From the NCBI GenBank assembly GCA_945981915.1, contig CAMFRJ010000101.1, forward strand, positions 1 to 5,635: a stretch of DNA of 5,635 bases, written 5' to 3'. Each line of letters begins with the position of its first letter. Position 1 is the first letter of the stretch. The position numbers were made by a program, and so were the translations under genes. A model generated the notes under the pieces. That model did not search any database. It had not been told where the DNA came from and saw only the letters and a program-made list of their open reading frames with translations. This stretch comes from an uncultured Erysipelotrichaceae bacterium. GTDB taxonomy: Bacteria; Bacillota_I; Bacilli_A; Erysipelotrichales; Coprobacillaceae. Shown in pieces: positions 1 to 5,635 of this stretch.

Positions 1-442
1 CTTTAGAATAATCACTATAAAGTAAAGAAACTAAATAAGTGTCATCATCAACCTTCTTTATTTGGAAATATATTGTTCTTTTTCCTTGTTTGACTTTATT
101 TTGTAAACTTGTCTTTTTTGTCTCTAACATCGAAAATAGTTCATCAGAAAAAGCACGTGCTAATTTTTGTGATTCTTTAGGAGAAAGACTTTGTGAAGAA
201 TATAAGATATCATGGCTCACGTCATATGTAAAATGATAGATTTGTTTATCACTTTCCTCATATTTAGGAGAAAAGTGATAAGCATAAAAATCATCAAGTG
301 AACGTTCTAAAACACCATACATTTCTTGATCAATGACTTGTGTTAAATTTTGATCAACAATCATAAAAAGAACTGCCACAATCGAAGCAATAAAAGCACA
401 AATAACAATCAGTTGTTTTTGTAAAGATATTTTTTTTAACAT
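1..442 (-). CDS. Probable sensor histidine kinase, N-terminal part only (runs off left edge)
   Basis: An open frame of 147 codons begins with ATG at 442-440 and has no stop before the window edge. The translation starts MLKKISLQKQLIVICAF. A short basic cytoplasmic segment (residues 1-10) is followed by one hydrophobic membrane span at about residues 11-29, then by about 118 polar residues that would lie outside the cell. No second span and no HAMP, HisKA or HATPase domain is reached, so the kinase identity is inferred from position. The start codon shares one base with the TGA stop of the response regulator (TGATG), an arrangement typical of translationally coupled regulator-kinase pairs. The Shine-Dalgarno sequence is weak, which fits coupling. 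The extracellular region has no motif I recognise, so the signal is unknown. It could instead be another single-span membrane protein, but a paired sensor kinase is much the most likely. Confidence 0.75.
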   Translation of the reverse strand, partial: MLKKISLQKQLIVICAFIASIVAVLFMIVDQNLTQVIDQEMYGVLERSLDDFYAYHFSPKYEESDKQIYHFTYDVSHDILYSSQSLSPKESQKLARAFSDELFSMLETKKTSLQNKVKQGKRTIYFQIKKVDDDTYLVSLLYSDYSK

Positions 443-1095
443 CAGTCTAAACGATACCCAAAACCATAGATTGTTCTAATATTGATTTCTGGTAATTTCT
501 TTCTTAATCTTCTTAATGTATCATCAACAACGCGATCACTACCATAATAGTTTTCATCCCAAACTTTTGTAAGTACCTGTTCACGTGAAATAGCGAGTCC
601 TTTGTTGTTAATGAAGTAAATCAATAATTCATATTCTTTTGTTGTTAAAACAATTTCTTGATTGTTATAAAAAACACGTCTTTTTTCAATATCAATCAGA
701 TAACCATCTATATTGATCCTTGAAGGATTATCATATGATCTCTTCAGTAAATTATTGACTCTTAAAATCACTTCTTTAATATTAAAAGGTTTTGTAATAT
801 AATCGTCTGATCCTTTTTCCAAACCAATGATTCGATCAAATTCCTGATCTCTAGCAGACATAAAAATAATTGGCATTTTCGGTCTTAATGCTTTAATTTC
901 ATTAAATAATTCAAACCCTGAGGCCTTATCTAACATAATATCAATTAACCACAGATGAACATCGTCATCTTTATGAAGCAAAGCTTCATCATAAGTGTAA
1001 AAGGAACAAACAATATACCCTTCTTTTTCTAAATATGTTTTTACCAAATCATTCAAATTCTTTTCATCATCGATAATATTAATTCTAAATTGCAT
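442..1095 (-). CDS. OmpR/PhoB-family two-component response regulator
   Basis: This is a DNA-binding response regulator of 217 residues, a normal length for the family. The receiver domain spans about residues 1-118: the acidic pair is D9/D10, the predicted phosphoacceptor is D52 (LIDIMLD), the conserved Ser/Thr is S80 (FMSAR), and the conserved Lys is K102 in TKPF. A winged-helix output domain spans about 125-217, with the typical LTTKEYELL segment, the recognition-helix region DRVVDDTLRRLRKKL and the terminal wing IRTIYGFGYRL. I chose the ATG at 1095 because GAGGTGA lies 5 bases upstream; an in-frame GTG at 1104 overlaps that ribosome-binding site and is unlikely to be used. The next gene starts within its stop codon. 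It lies 74 bases after glmM on the same strand, so it may be partly co-transcribed with the c-di-AMP operon or have its own promoter near the inverted repeat. The family is certain, but the regulon cannot be read from the sequence. Confidence 0.95.
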   Translation of the reverse strand: MQFRINIIDDEKNLNDLVKTYLEKEGYIVCSFYTYDEALLHKDDDVHLWLIDIMLDKASGFELFNEIKALRPKMPIIFMSARDQEFDRIIGLEKGSDDYITKPFNIKEVILRVNNLLKRSYDNPSRINIDGYLIDIEKRRVFYNNQEIVLTTKEYELLIYFINNKGLAISREQVLTKVWDENYYGSDRVVDDTLRRLRKKLPEINIRTIYGFGYRLD

Positions 1096-1100
1096 ATTAT

Positions 1101-1107
1101 TCACCTC
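1101..1107 (-). promoter_or_regulatory. Ribosome-binding site of the response regulator
   Basis: GAGGTGA on the minus strand lies 5 bases before the ATG at 1095. It decides the start in favour of this ATG over the in-frame GTG at 1104, which lies inside the site. Confidence 0.8.
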
Positions 1108-1122
1108 ACTTTAACTATATAT

Positions 1123-1153
1123 AAAATATTGCCATATTATATGGCAATATTTT
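1123..1153 (-). terminator. Perfect 15-bp inverted repeat; possible weak terminator of glmM or an operator
   Basis: Two arms of 15 bases (1123-1137 and 1139-1153) are exact reverse complements around a single central base at 1138. The minus-strand arm begins AAAATATTGCC and the other ends GGCAATATTTT. In RNA this would fold to a stem of about 13 bp with a small loop, 16 bases after the glmM stop codon. The arm ends in U-rich sequence, as in terminators whose A-tract pairs with the U-tract. However, the stem is AT-rich and no long U run follows on either strand, so termination would be weak. The centre also reads TATAAT on the minus strand, so it may instead be an operator or promoter element for the response regulator. 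The repeat itself is certain; its function is inferred. Confidence 0.45.
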
Positions 1154-1169
1154 GTGATATTATGTGAAA

Positions 1170-2522
1170 TTATCTTTTAACAATAAATCCTCTTTCACGC
1201 ATCTTATCAATGATACGATCAACAGATTGCAAACATTTTTCATTTGTATTGGCTTCCACCATAACTCTGACAACAGGTTCAGTTCCTGATTCTCTGACAA
1301 GAACACGTCCTTCATCACCAAGTTGTGCTTCCACATCTTTGATCACTGCTTGTACTTCAGGATCTGTCTGTGCTTCTTTCTTATCTCTAACATAGACATT
1401 TTTCATTAATTGTGGATAGATCGTTACTGGTTCAACTAATTGAGCCAATGTTCTTTTACTTTCAATAACAGCTTCCATGATCTTTAATGATGTTAAGATC
1501 CCATCACCAGTTGTCGCATGTTTAGAGAAAATAATATGTCCTGATTGTTCACCACCGATACAATGTCCATTTTGTACCATATTTTCGTTAACATATTTAT
1601 CACCAACAGCTGTTTTTTCATATTTGATACCAATTTTATCTAAAGCTTTATATAATCCCATGTTAGACATGATTGTAGTCACAATCGTATCATTTGATAA
1701 TTCTCCATGTTCTTTTAAATATTTCCCACAAACATAAAGAATCATATCTCCATCAATCACTCTACCAAATTCATCAACTGCTAAGCATCGATCAGCATCA
1801 CCATCATAAGCAAAACCAATATCCAAACCTTTGGCTTTCACTAACTCTTGTAAAGAACTAATATGAGTAGATCCACAATTTGTATTGATATTTAAACCAT
1901 CAGGTTCACTATGAATAACATATGTCTTAGCTCCTAAAGCATCAAATACACTTTTTGCAAGATTAGAACTTGCTCCATTGGCACAATCCAAACCAACTTT
2001 AATATTTTTAAATGCACGTGTTGGAATAGACATCAAGTAACCAAGATATCTATTTCTTCCTACTGAATAATCCGTAGCACATCCAATTTGATCTTTTGTC
2101 GCAAATGGTATTTCATCAACTTCCCCATCAATATATTTTTCAATCAAATCTTCTACCCTTGCATCCATTTTATGACCATTTGAATCAATAACCTTAATAC
2201 CATTATCATAATATGGATTATGTGAAGCACTAATCATGATTCCACAATCAAAACCATCAGTTCTTGTAATATAAGCAACAGAAGGCGTTGTTGTCACATG
2301 CATCAAAGAAACATCTGCCCCACTTGCTGTTAATCCAGCAACAAGCGCATATTCAAACATATACGAACTTCTTCTAGTATCTTTTCCAATGACAATTTGT
2401 GCTTTATCTTTTCCATGACCAAAATACCAACCTAAGTAACGTCCTACTTTATAAGCATGTTCTACTGTTAGATCCTTATTAGCTTCCCCTCTAAAACCAT
2501 CAGTTCCAAAATATTTTCCCAT
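1170..2522 (-). CDS. glmM: Phosphoglucosamine mutase GlmM
   Basis: This enzyme interconverts glucosamine-6-phosphate and glucosamine-1-phosphate in the cytoplasm, an essential step towards UDP-GlcNAc and peptidoglycan. The 450-residue length is standard for the family. Visible motifs in order are the N-terminal GKYFGTDGFRG, the active-site phosphoserine loop ISASHNP with S100, the Mg-binding loop DGDADR at 240-245, the sugar-binding GGEQSGH at 323-329 (characteristic of GlmM rather than phosphoglucomutase or phosphomannomutase), and the phosphate-binding RESGTEP at 410-416. I chose the ATG at 2522 because AGGAG lies 7 bases upstream and the protein then begins exactly at the conserved MGKYFGTDG; a longer in-frame start at 2573 would add 17 unrelated residues inside cdaR. 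It is the third gene of the cdaA-cdaR-glmM operon, with 10 bases between the cdaR stop and its ATG. In other Bacillota GlmM binds CdaA and inhibits c-di-AMP synthesis. No catalytic residue appears to be missing. Confidence 0.98.
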   Translation of the reverse strand: MGKYFGTDGFRGEANKDLTVEHAYKVGRYLGWYFGHGKDKAQIVIGKDTRRSSYMFEYALVAGLTASGADVSLMHVTTTPSVAYITRTDGFDCGIMISASHNPYYDNGIKVIDSNGHKMDARVEDLIEKYIDGEVDEIPFATKDQIGCATDYSVGRNRYLGYLMSIPTRAFKNIKVGLDCANGASSNLAKSVFDALGAKTYVIHSEPDGLNINTNCGSTHISSLQELVKAKGLDIGFAYDGDADRCLAVDEFGRVIDGDMILYVCGKYLKEHGELSNDTIVTTIMSNMGLYKALDKIGIKYEKTAVGDKYVNENMVQNGHCIGGEQSGHIIFSKHATTGDGILTSLKIMEAVIESKRTLAQLVEPVTIYPQLMKNVYVRDKKEAQTDPEVQAVIKDVEAQLGDEGRVLVRESGTEPVVRVMVEANTNEKCLQSVDRIIDKMRERGFIVKR

Positions 2523-2529
2523 AACTAAT

Positions 2530-2534
2530 CTCCT
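2530..2534 (-). promoter_or_regulatory. Ribosome-binding site of glmM, overlapping the cdaR stop
   Basis: AGGAG on the minus strand lies 7 bases before the glmM ATG at 2522. Its first two bases are the last two of the cdaR stop codon TAG (2535-2533). Ribosomes finishing cdaR therefore sit on the glmM initiation site, which suggests coupled translation and fixes the glmM start. Confidence 0.8.
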
Positions 2535-3921
2535 ATTTTTTAATTGTAATATTGATCTTGTTTGCACTTGCAAACGAATACTGCATTGTTTTGTTATCTA
2601 ATTCTACATCAACTTGAACAATATGTCGACCCTTTTCTAACCCAGCAACATCAATATAAGCATGAATGTCATCTTCACTCAACGCATTGATTTTGTCTTC
2701 CGTACCAGAAACCTGAATCGCAACCGAAGACGAATCATTGAATCTGACATTGGATTGTTCACCATTGACAACATTAATTTGTATATTTTCAAATACTCTT
2801 GAGATTCCTGGAACAATAGATAATGATCCATCAACTGTCGTCAATGACATCTTATTGACACCTGTTGGCTTGATTAATTTCAAGTCTTTATAATTTCTAT
2901 TGGCTGCCAAATCAGTAATATCAACTTTAACTTTGATTTCATTAATATTTTTTAAATTTTTTTCATCACCATAAATCTTGACGTCATTCTTTTTAAACTC
3001 TATATCATCAACAACATATCCCTCAATTGTATTTCCTGTATATTCAGGAACTAAAGGAACTGTTTTACTATAAGTACTCACTGAACAATGTGCTTTGACT
3101 ATTGAAGGAATAATTTGTACATCAATTTGTTTACCAGATCTGTCAAACGCCTTGATCTTACAATCCTGTGTAAAAGAATCTTCAATGCCATCAAGATCAA
3201 TCATAGCAACAACTTCATAAATCTTATCAATATTATCCTGTGATCCTCTCACTTCAACATTTTCATGTTCAATAGAATCAACAGAAACAGAATATTTTTT
3301 ATCCAATTTATCTTCATTGACAAATTGATATCCCAACTTAAATGTTTTTGTCACTTTTTGTGAGATCGTAACAGTTACTGTTTGGGGAACAATCAACACT
3401 TCCAAATTAGATGAAAAATCTTTGGCTTTTAAAGTCACTGTCTGTTCTCCTTCACCTAGACCAGACATATCAACATAAATACTATAATTCTTTGTCATCT
3501 TTGTGGCATAGATATCTAAAGAACTTCCTACTAAAGCCACACTGGCTGTTTTTGGAAGACCAGCAACCACAAAATCATCATCTAATCCTTCAATTTGTAC
3601 AGGAATATTTTCAATATAGTCTCCTGATGTTGGACTAGAAAACAAATTACTAATACCTCCATTAACGGTTAATACTAAGATGACTGACAAAATCAAAGAC
3701 AGTATCTTGACTGATAATGATGATTGTAACATCTTATCTAAAGTTGAATTGATCAGATTCATAACATGTATAGCACCATTAATGATCTTTTCTCCAGTTT
3801 GATGTTCATCATTACTTTTACGTGGTATATAATCTTTTTCTTCATTGGCTTTTTCTTTACTAATAAATTTTAAGAAGAAGTCCGTTGTAGAATTTCTAAA
3901 TTCTTTATCTTTTCTACTCAT
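2533..3921 (-). CDS. cdaR: CdaR (YbbR-domain protein), regulator of the diadenylate cyclase
   Basis: This is a membrane-anchored protein of 462 residues that binds CdaA and modulates its activity in Bacillota. Residues 1-68 are polar and presumably cytoplasmic, and a single membrane span lies at about 70-92 (VKILSLILSVILVLTVNGG). The rest is extracytoplasmic and forms four YbbR-type beta repeats at roughly 105-187, 195-280, 287-370 and 377-461. Each has a V-x-V-x-G-like strand followed by a D-[ILM]-x-[GD]-L turn, for example YVDMSGLGEGEQ in repeat 1 and YIDVAGLEKGRH in repeat 4. I chose the ATG at 3921 because AAGGTGA lies 5 bases upstream; in-frame ATGs at 3927, 3942 and 3966 lie deeper inside cdaA and are less well placed. 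It overlaps cdaA by 8 bases (ATGAGTAG). The stretch LDKMLQSSLSVKILSL near residues 61-76 resembles the extreme N-terminus of shorter CdaR proteins, so the first 60 residues look like an extension. Confidence 0.93.
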   Translation of the reverse strand: MSRKDKEFRNSTTDFFLKFISKEKANEEKDYIPRKSNDEHQTGEKIINGAIHVMNLINSTLDKMLQSSLSVKILSLILSVILVLTVNGGISNLFSSPTSGDYIENIPVQIEGLDDDFVVAGLPKTASVALVGSSLDIYATKMTKNYSIYVDMSGLGEGEQTVTLKAKDFSSNLEVLIVPQTVTVTISQKVTKTFKLGYQFVNEDKLDKKYSVSVDSIEHENVEVRGSQDNIDKIYEVVAMIDLDGIEDSFTQDCKIKAFDRSGKQIDVQIIPSIVKAHCSVSTYSKTVPLVPEYTGNTIEGYVVDDIEFKKNDVKIYGDEKNLKNINEIKVKVDITDLAANRNYKDLKLIKPTGVNKMSLTTVDGSLSIVPGISRVFENIQINVVNGEQSNVRFNDSSSVAIQVSGTEDKINALSEDDIHAYIDVAGLEKGRHIVQVDVELDNKTMQYSFASANKINITIKK

Positions 3922-4717
3922 GTTCATCACCTTCTTCTTCATCAGATTTAAACCAATAAAGTTCATTAACTAAAGATGCTCTCAATTCTTTTCGAGGAAT
4001 CTTTTTTAATTCACCATTAATCGCTAATGAAATCGTCCCTGTTTCTTCAGAAACAACAATTGTGACTGCATCAGTCACTTCACTGATGCCAAGTGCTGCA
4101 CGATGTCTAGCCCCATAGATTGGTGAAAGATCTTGATCTGTCGGTGGGAAAAAAGCTGCAGCACAAACTATCTTATCATCTTTGATAATGACTGCTCCAT
4201 CATGTAAAGGTGTTCCTTCCCAAAAAATAGTATTAAACAATTCTGATTTAATATCCGCATTGATCTTTGTTCCGGTATTGATATAATCAATCAATGATTG
4301 ACTTCTTTCAAAAGTAATCAAAGCTCCTGTCTGTGTTTCTGAAAGTTTTGTGACTGCATCAACAATTTCAATTAAGATATGTTCTTTTTGATCATCCGAT
4401 AAATGATGCTCTAATTTTGTACGTCCCATCTTTTCTAACAACGCTCTGATCTCAGGTTGAAAAATAACAACAATGGCAACAATTCCCCATGTTAAGATCG
4501 TATCAACCAAATATCCCATTGTTGATAATCCTAAGACCATTGTCACCAGTTTCATGATCAATATGATCAGTACCCCTTTAAACAATTGCATCGTACGCAT
4601 ATTTTGTTTAAACATACTAATCACAATATATAAAATATACCAAACCAATAACAAATCTATAACAGTTCTCAATACATTGACTAATGTAGATAGATTAAAC
4701 TGAACAGCTGCTATCAT
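3914..4717 (-). CDS. cdaA: Diadenylate cyclase CdaA (c-di-AMP synthase)
   Basis: This membrane enzyme condenses two ATP into cyclic di-AMP plus two pyrophosphates; c-di-AMP controls potassium and osmolyte transport and wall homeostasis in Bacillota. The 267-residue length is typical of CdaA. Three hydrophobic segments at about residues 12-36, 43-62 and 68-86 form the N-terminal membrane part. The DAC (DisA_N) domain follows from about 95, with GALITFER at 131-138, the metal/ATP-binding DGA motif at 173-175 within TPLHDGAVI, and the RHR motif at 204-206 within GARHRAALG. SEETG at 223-227 carries the further conserved acidic residue. All catalytic signatures are present, so the enzyme is probably active. 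The tail (258-267) is strongly acidic and overlaps the signals for starting cdaR. The ATG at 4717 is the first in frame, with AGGCGA 6 bases upstream and a good promoter close behind. It is the first gene of the cdaA-cdaR-glmM operon, whose other two products are known CdaA partners. Confidence 0.97.
   Translation of the reverse strand: MIAAVQFNLSTLVNVLRTVIDLLLVWYILYIVISMFKQNMRTMQLFKGVLIILIMKLVTMVLGLSTMGYLVDTILTWGIVAIVVIFQPEIRALLEKMGRTKLEHHLSDDQKEHILIEIVDAVTKLSETQTGALITFERSQSLIDYINTGTKINADIKSELFNTIFWEGTPLHDGAVIIKDDKIVCAAAFFPPTDQDLSPIYGARHRAALGISEVTDAVTIVVSEETGTISLAINGELKKIPRKELRASLVNELYWFKSDEEEGDEHE
3926..3933 (-). promoter_or_regulatory. Ribosome-binding site of cdaR inside the cdaA coding end
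   Basis: AAGGTGAT on the minus strand lies just upstream of the cdaR ATG at 3921, with 5 bases between AGGTGA and the ATG. It lies within the GA-rich codons for the acidic C-terminal tail of CdaA (EEEGDEHE), so one stretch serves as both coding sequence and initiation signal. It supports the 3921 start over the upstream in-frame ATGs. Confidence 0.75.
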
Positions 4718-4743
4718 CTCTTATCGCCTACTTTCTTACTTGT

Positions 4744-4772
4744 ATTATACTTGAATCAGGCTTATTTATAAA
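4744..4772 (-). promoter_or_regulatory. Predicted housekeeping-sigma promoter of the cdaA operon
   Basis: On the minus strand, a perfect -10 TATAAT (4749-4744) is separated by 17 bases from a -35 TTTATA (4772-4767, four of six matches to TTGACA). Transcription would begin near 4737, leaving a leader of about 20 bases before the cdaA ATG. That is too short for a riboswitch downstream of this start. No other strong promoter is evident before cdaR or glmM, in keeping with one operon. Confidence 0.65.
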
Positions 4773-4944
4773 GTCTTTATCTTAAGCAAATCGCTTTTCA
4801 AAAACAACATTCCAGCAATCTTTCAAATTATGACAAATATATCTATTGATGAAATTGTATCTTCTTTTCTTATAAATCATTCGTCTTTTCAGATAAAAAA
4901 ATATTGAATCTTCATAAAGATTTTGTAGTGAAAAGGAAATATCA

Positions 4945-4953
4945 TGATATAAT
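4945..4953 (+). promoter_or_regulatory. Predicted extended -10 promoter of the phospholipase C-like gene
   Basis: TGATATAAT combines a perfect TATAAT (4948-4953) with the upstream TG of an extended -10 element. No good -35 is found at 16-18 bases; the nearest candidate, TTGTAG at 4923-4928, is weak and 19 bases away. An extended -10 can compensate for this. The start would be near 4960, giving a leader of about 29 bases, and AGAGGTG at 4977-4983 lies 5 bases before the ATG at 4989. Confidence 0.6.
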
Positions 4954-4988
4954 AGTTTTGACTTTTTATGAATAATAGAGGTGATTGT

Positions 4989-5593
4989 ATGCCAGCAGGA
5001 TATGCTCATTATATATTTGGTGAAAAAGTATTGGCAAGCCTTGATTGCCAATATCAAGAGCTGATTCAAAGACATCTTGATTTATATCATATTGGAATTC
5101 ATGGACCAGATATATTATTTTATTATAAAACACTAAAAACAAATGAAGTGAAAAAAAGAGGTTTTGATCTACATCGACAAATTGCTTATGACTTCTTTCA
5201 TAACGCAAAAGAAATTGTTGTCAAAAACAAAGATGAAGCAGCAATAGCTTATATATATGGTTTTATTACGCATTTTGTTTTAGACCATGTTTGTCATCAT
5301 TATATTGGAACCATGGAAAAAGAATTGAATATGACACATAGTGAAATAGAATCTGAATTAGATCGTAAATTGTTAGTGGATAGACATCTCGATCCTTTAA
5401 GAACTGATCTCACTCGTCATATTAAAGTTGATCACGAATCATCAAAAGTTATTGCACCCTTTTTTCAATTAGAAGAAAAACAAATATATCAAGCTTTAAA
5501 AGATTTAAAATTTTATTTAGGATGGATCAAAGCTCCTGGTAAGATCAAACGAAATTTTGTTTATCTTTGTATGAAAATGGGTGGTATTTATGA
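4989..5593 (+). CDS. Zinc-dependent phospholipase C-like protein, C-terminus missing
   Basis: The first 201 codons plus two bases of this gene are genuine; after 5593 the frame continues into adapter sequence to the window end. The protein resembles the zinc-dependent phospholipase C family (Pfam Zn_dep_PLPC type). It shows the N-terminal MPAGYAHYIFG with H7, GPDILFYY with D41, H62, the core THFVLDHVCHHY with H95, D99 and H103/H104, then MTHSEIESELD with H117 and E121. H95-x3-D99 and H117-x3-E121 match the spacing of H118/D122 and H142/E146 in the secreted Bacillus cereus enzyme. The secreted enzyme's N-terminal Trp ligand is absent, and there is no signal peptide, so the protein is probably cytoplasmic. 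Whether it cleaves phospholipids is unknown. AGAGGTG lies 5 bases before the ATG, with an extended -10 promoter upstream. It is divergent from cdaA, and no functional link is shown. The family call is strong; the activity is inferred. Confidence 0.85.
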
Positions 5594-5635
5594 CTGTCTC
5601 TTATACACATCTGACGCTGCCGACGATATGCAGTG
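5594..5635. other. Nextera sequencing adapter read-through (non-genomic)
   Basis: Positions 5594-5612 are CTGTCTCTTATACACATCT, the 19-base Tn5 mosaic end used in Nextera libraries. Positions 5613-5626 (GACGCTGCCGACGA) complete the reverse complement of the Nextera Read 1 adapter. The next eight bases, TATGCAGT (5627-5634), are the reverse complement of ACTGCATA, which I recall as i5 index 506, and the final G fits the start of the following adapter segment. The composition changes abruptly from AT-rich to GC-rich at this boundary. The bases are a library artefact left at a contig end, not part of the organism or of any transposon. Translated in the frame of the preceding gene they give CLLYTSDAADDMQ, a tail known from contaminated database proteins. 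Confidence 0.98.

Larger units (their letters stand above)
4718..4988. other. Divergent intergenic region between cdaA and the phospholipase C-like gene
   Basis: This 271-bp AT-rich spacer holds the two back-to-back promoters and their ribosome-binding sites. The middle part (about 4775-4920) contains no convincing gene, RNA fold or repeat. Short open frames here lack ribosome-binding sites, and one minus-strand frame is continuous only because it starts antisense to the plus-strand gene. Confidence 0.7.

Noticed and set aside
39..236. Plus-strand open frame of 65 codons at the left edge
   Set aside because: It is antisense to the kinase-like gene, which is open for its full 147 codons and coupled to the response regulator. 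The plus-strand frame has no ribosome-binding site.
1210..1737. Plus-strand open frames of 61 and 86 codons inside glmM
   Set aside because: They are shadows of glmM, which is unambiguous by its catalytic motifs.
3411..3638. Plus-strand open frame of 75 codons inside cdaR
   Set aside because: It is antisense to the YbbR repeats of cdaR and has no initiation signal.
4473..4703. Plus-strand open frame of 76 codons inside cdaA
   Set aside because: It is antisense to the membrane segments of cdaA and has no ribosome-binding site.
4718..4743. A c-di-AMP or other riboswitch in the cdaA leader
   Set aside because: The predicted leader is only about 20 bases long and has no room for an aptamer.
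4958..4963. TTGACT as a -35 box for the phospholipase C-like gene
   Set aside because: The sequence 17 bases downstream is the ribosome-binding site region with no -10 match; the extended -10 at 4945-4953 fits better.
4782..5075. Minus-strand open frame of 97 codons in the divergent spacer
   Set aside because: It starts antisense inside the phospholipase C-like gene, has no ribosome-binding site, shows no recognisable family and has a low-complexity AT-driven composition. An internal 32-codon version starting near 4880 also lacks a convincing initiation signal.
4966..5208. Minus-strand open frame of 80 codons
   Set aside because: It is antisense to the well-supported phospholipase C-like gene, whose frame carries conserved metal-ligand motifs.
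5594..5612. Tn5-like 19-bp transposon end, suggesting an insertion at the right edge
   Set aside because: It is followed exactly by the Nextera adapter tail and an index sequence, so it comes from library preparation and not from a transposon in the genome.

Overview
The window is AT-rich DNA (about one third G+C by eye) from a low-GC Gram-positive bacterium. The clearest taxonomic cue is the gene order cdaA-cdaR-glmM, which is typical of Bacillota. TGG encodes Trp and TGA is used as a stop, so this is not a Mycoplasma-type code. A gut Erysipelotrichia-like lineage is a plausible guess, but it is inference and would need a database search.

Layout, right to left on the minus strand. A consensus-like promoter (4744-4772) drives cdaA (4717-3914, membrane diadenylate cyclase), cdaR (3921-2533, YbbR-domain regulator of the cyclase) and glmM (2522-1170, phosphoglucosamine mutase). 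The genes are packed tightly: cdaA and cdaR overlap by 8 bp, and the glmM ribosome-binding site overlaps the cdaR stop codon. A 73-bp gap containing a perfect 15-bp inverted repeat (1123-1153) separates glmM from an OmpR-type response regulator (1095-442). The regulator overlaps, by one base, the start of a membrane protein that runs off the left edge (442-1). That protein is most likely the partner sensor histidine kinase.

On the plus strand, across a 271-bp divergent intergenic region, a gene with an extended -10 promoter (4945-4953) encodes a zinc-dependent phospholipase C-like protein (from 4989). It has a full set of candidate metal ligands but no signal peptide. Its genomic sequence stops at 5593.

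The last 42 bases (5594-5635) are not genomic. They read as the Nextera/Tn5 mosaic end, the rest of the Read 1 adapter, an 8-base i5 index and the first base of the next adapter segment. The apparent C-terminus of the last protein (CLLYTSDAADDMQ) is therefore translated adapter.

How the genes work together: CdaA makes the essential second messenger c-di-AMP, and CdaR and GlmM are both known to bind and modulate CdaA in other Bacillota. GlmM also supplies glucosamine-1-phosphate for peptidoglycan precursor synthesis, so the operon links cell-wall supply with c-di-AMP control of osmotic balance. The downstream two-component system could be envelope-related, but nothing in the sequence identifies its signal. 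I did not find a clearly undescribed system. The most notable points are the adapter contamination, an N-terminal extension on CdaR, and the ambiguous palindrome between glmM and the response regulator.
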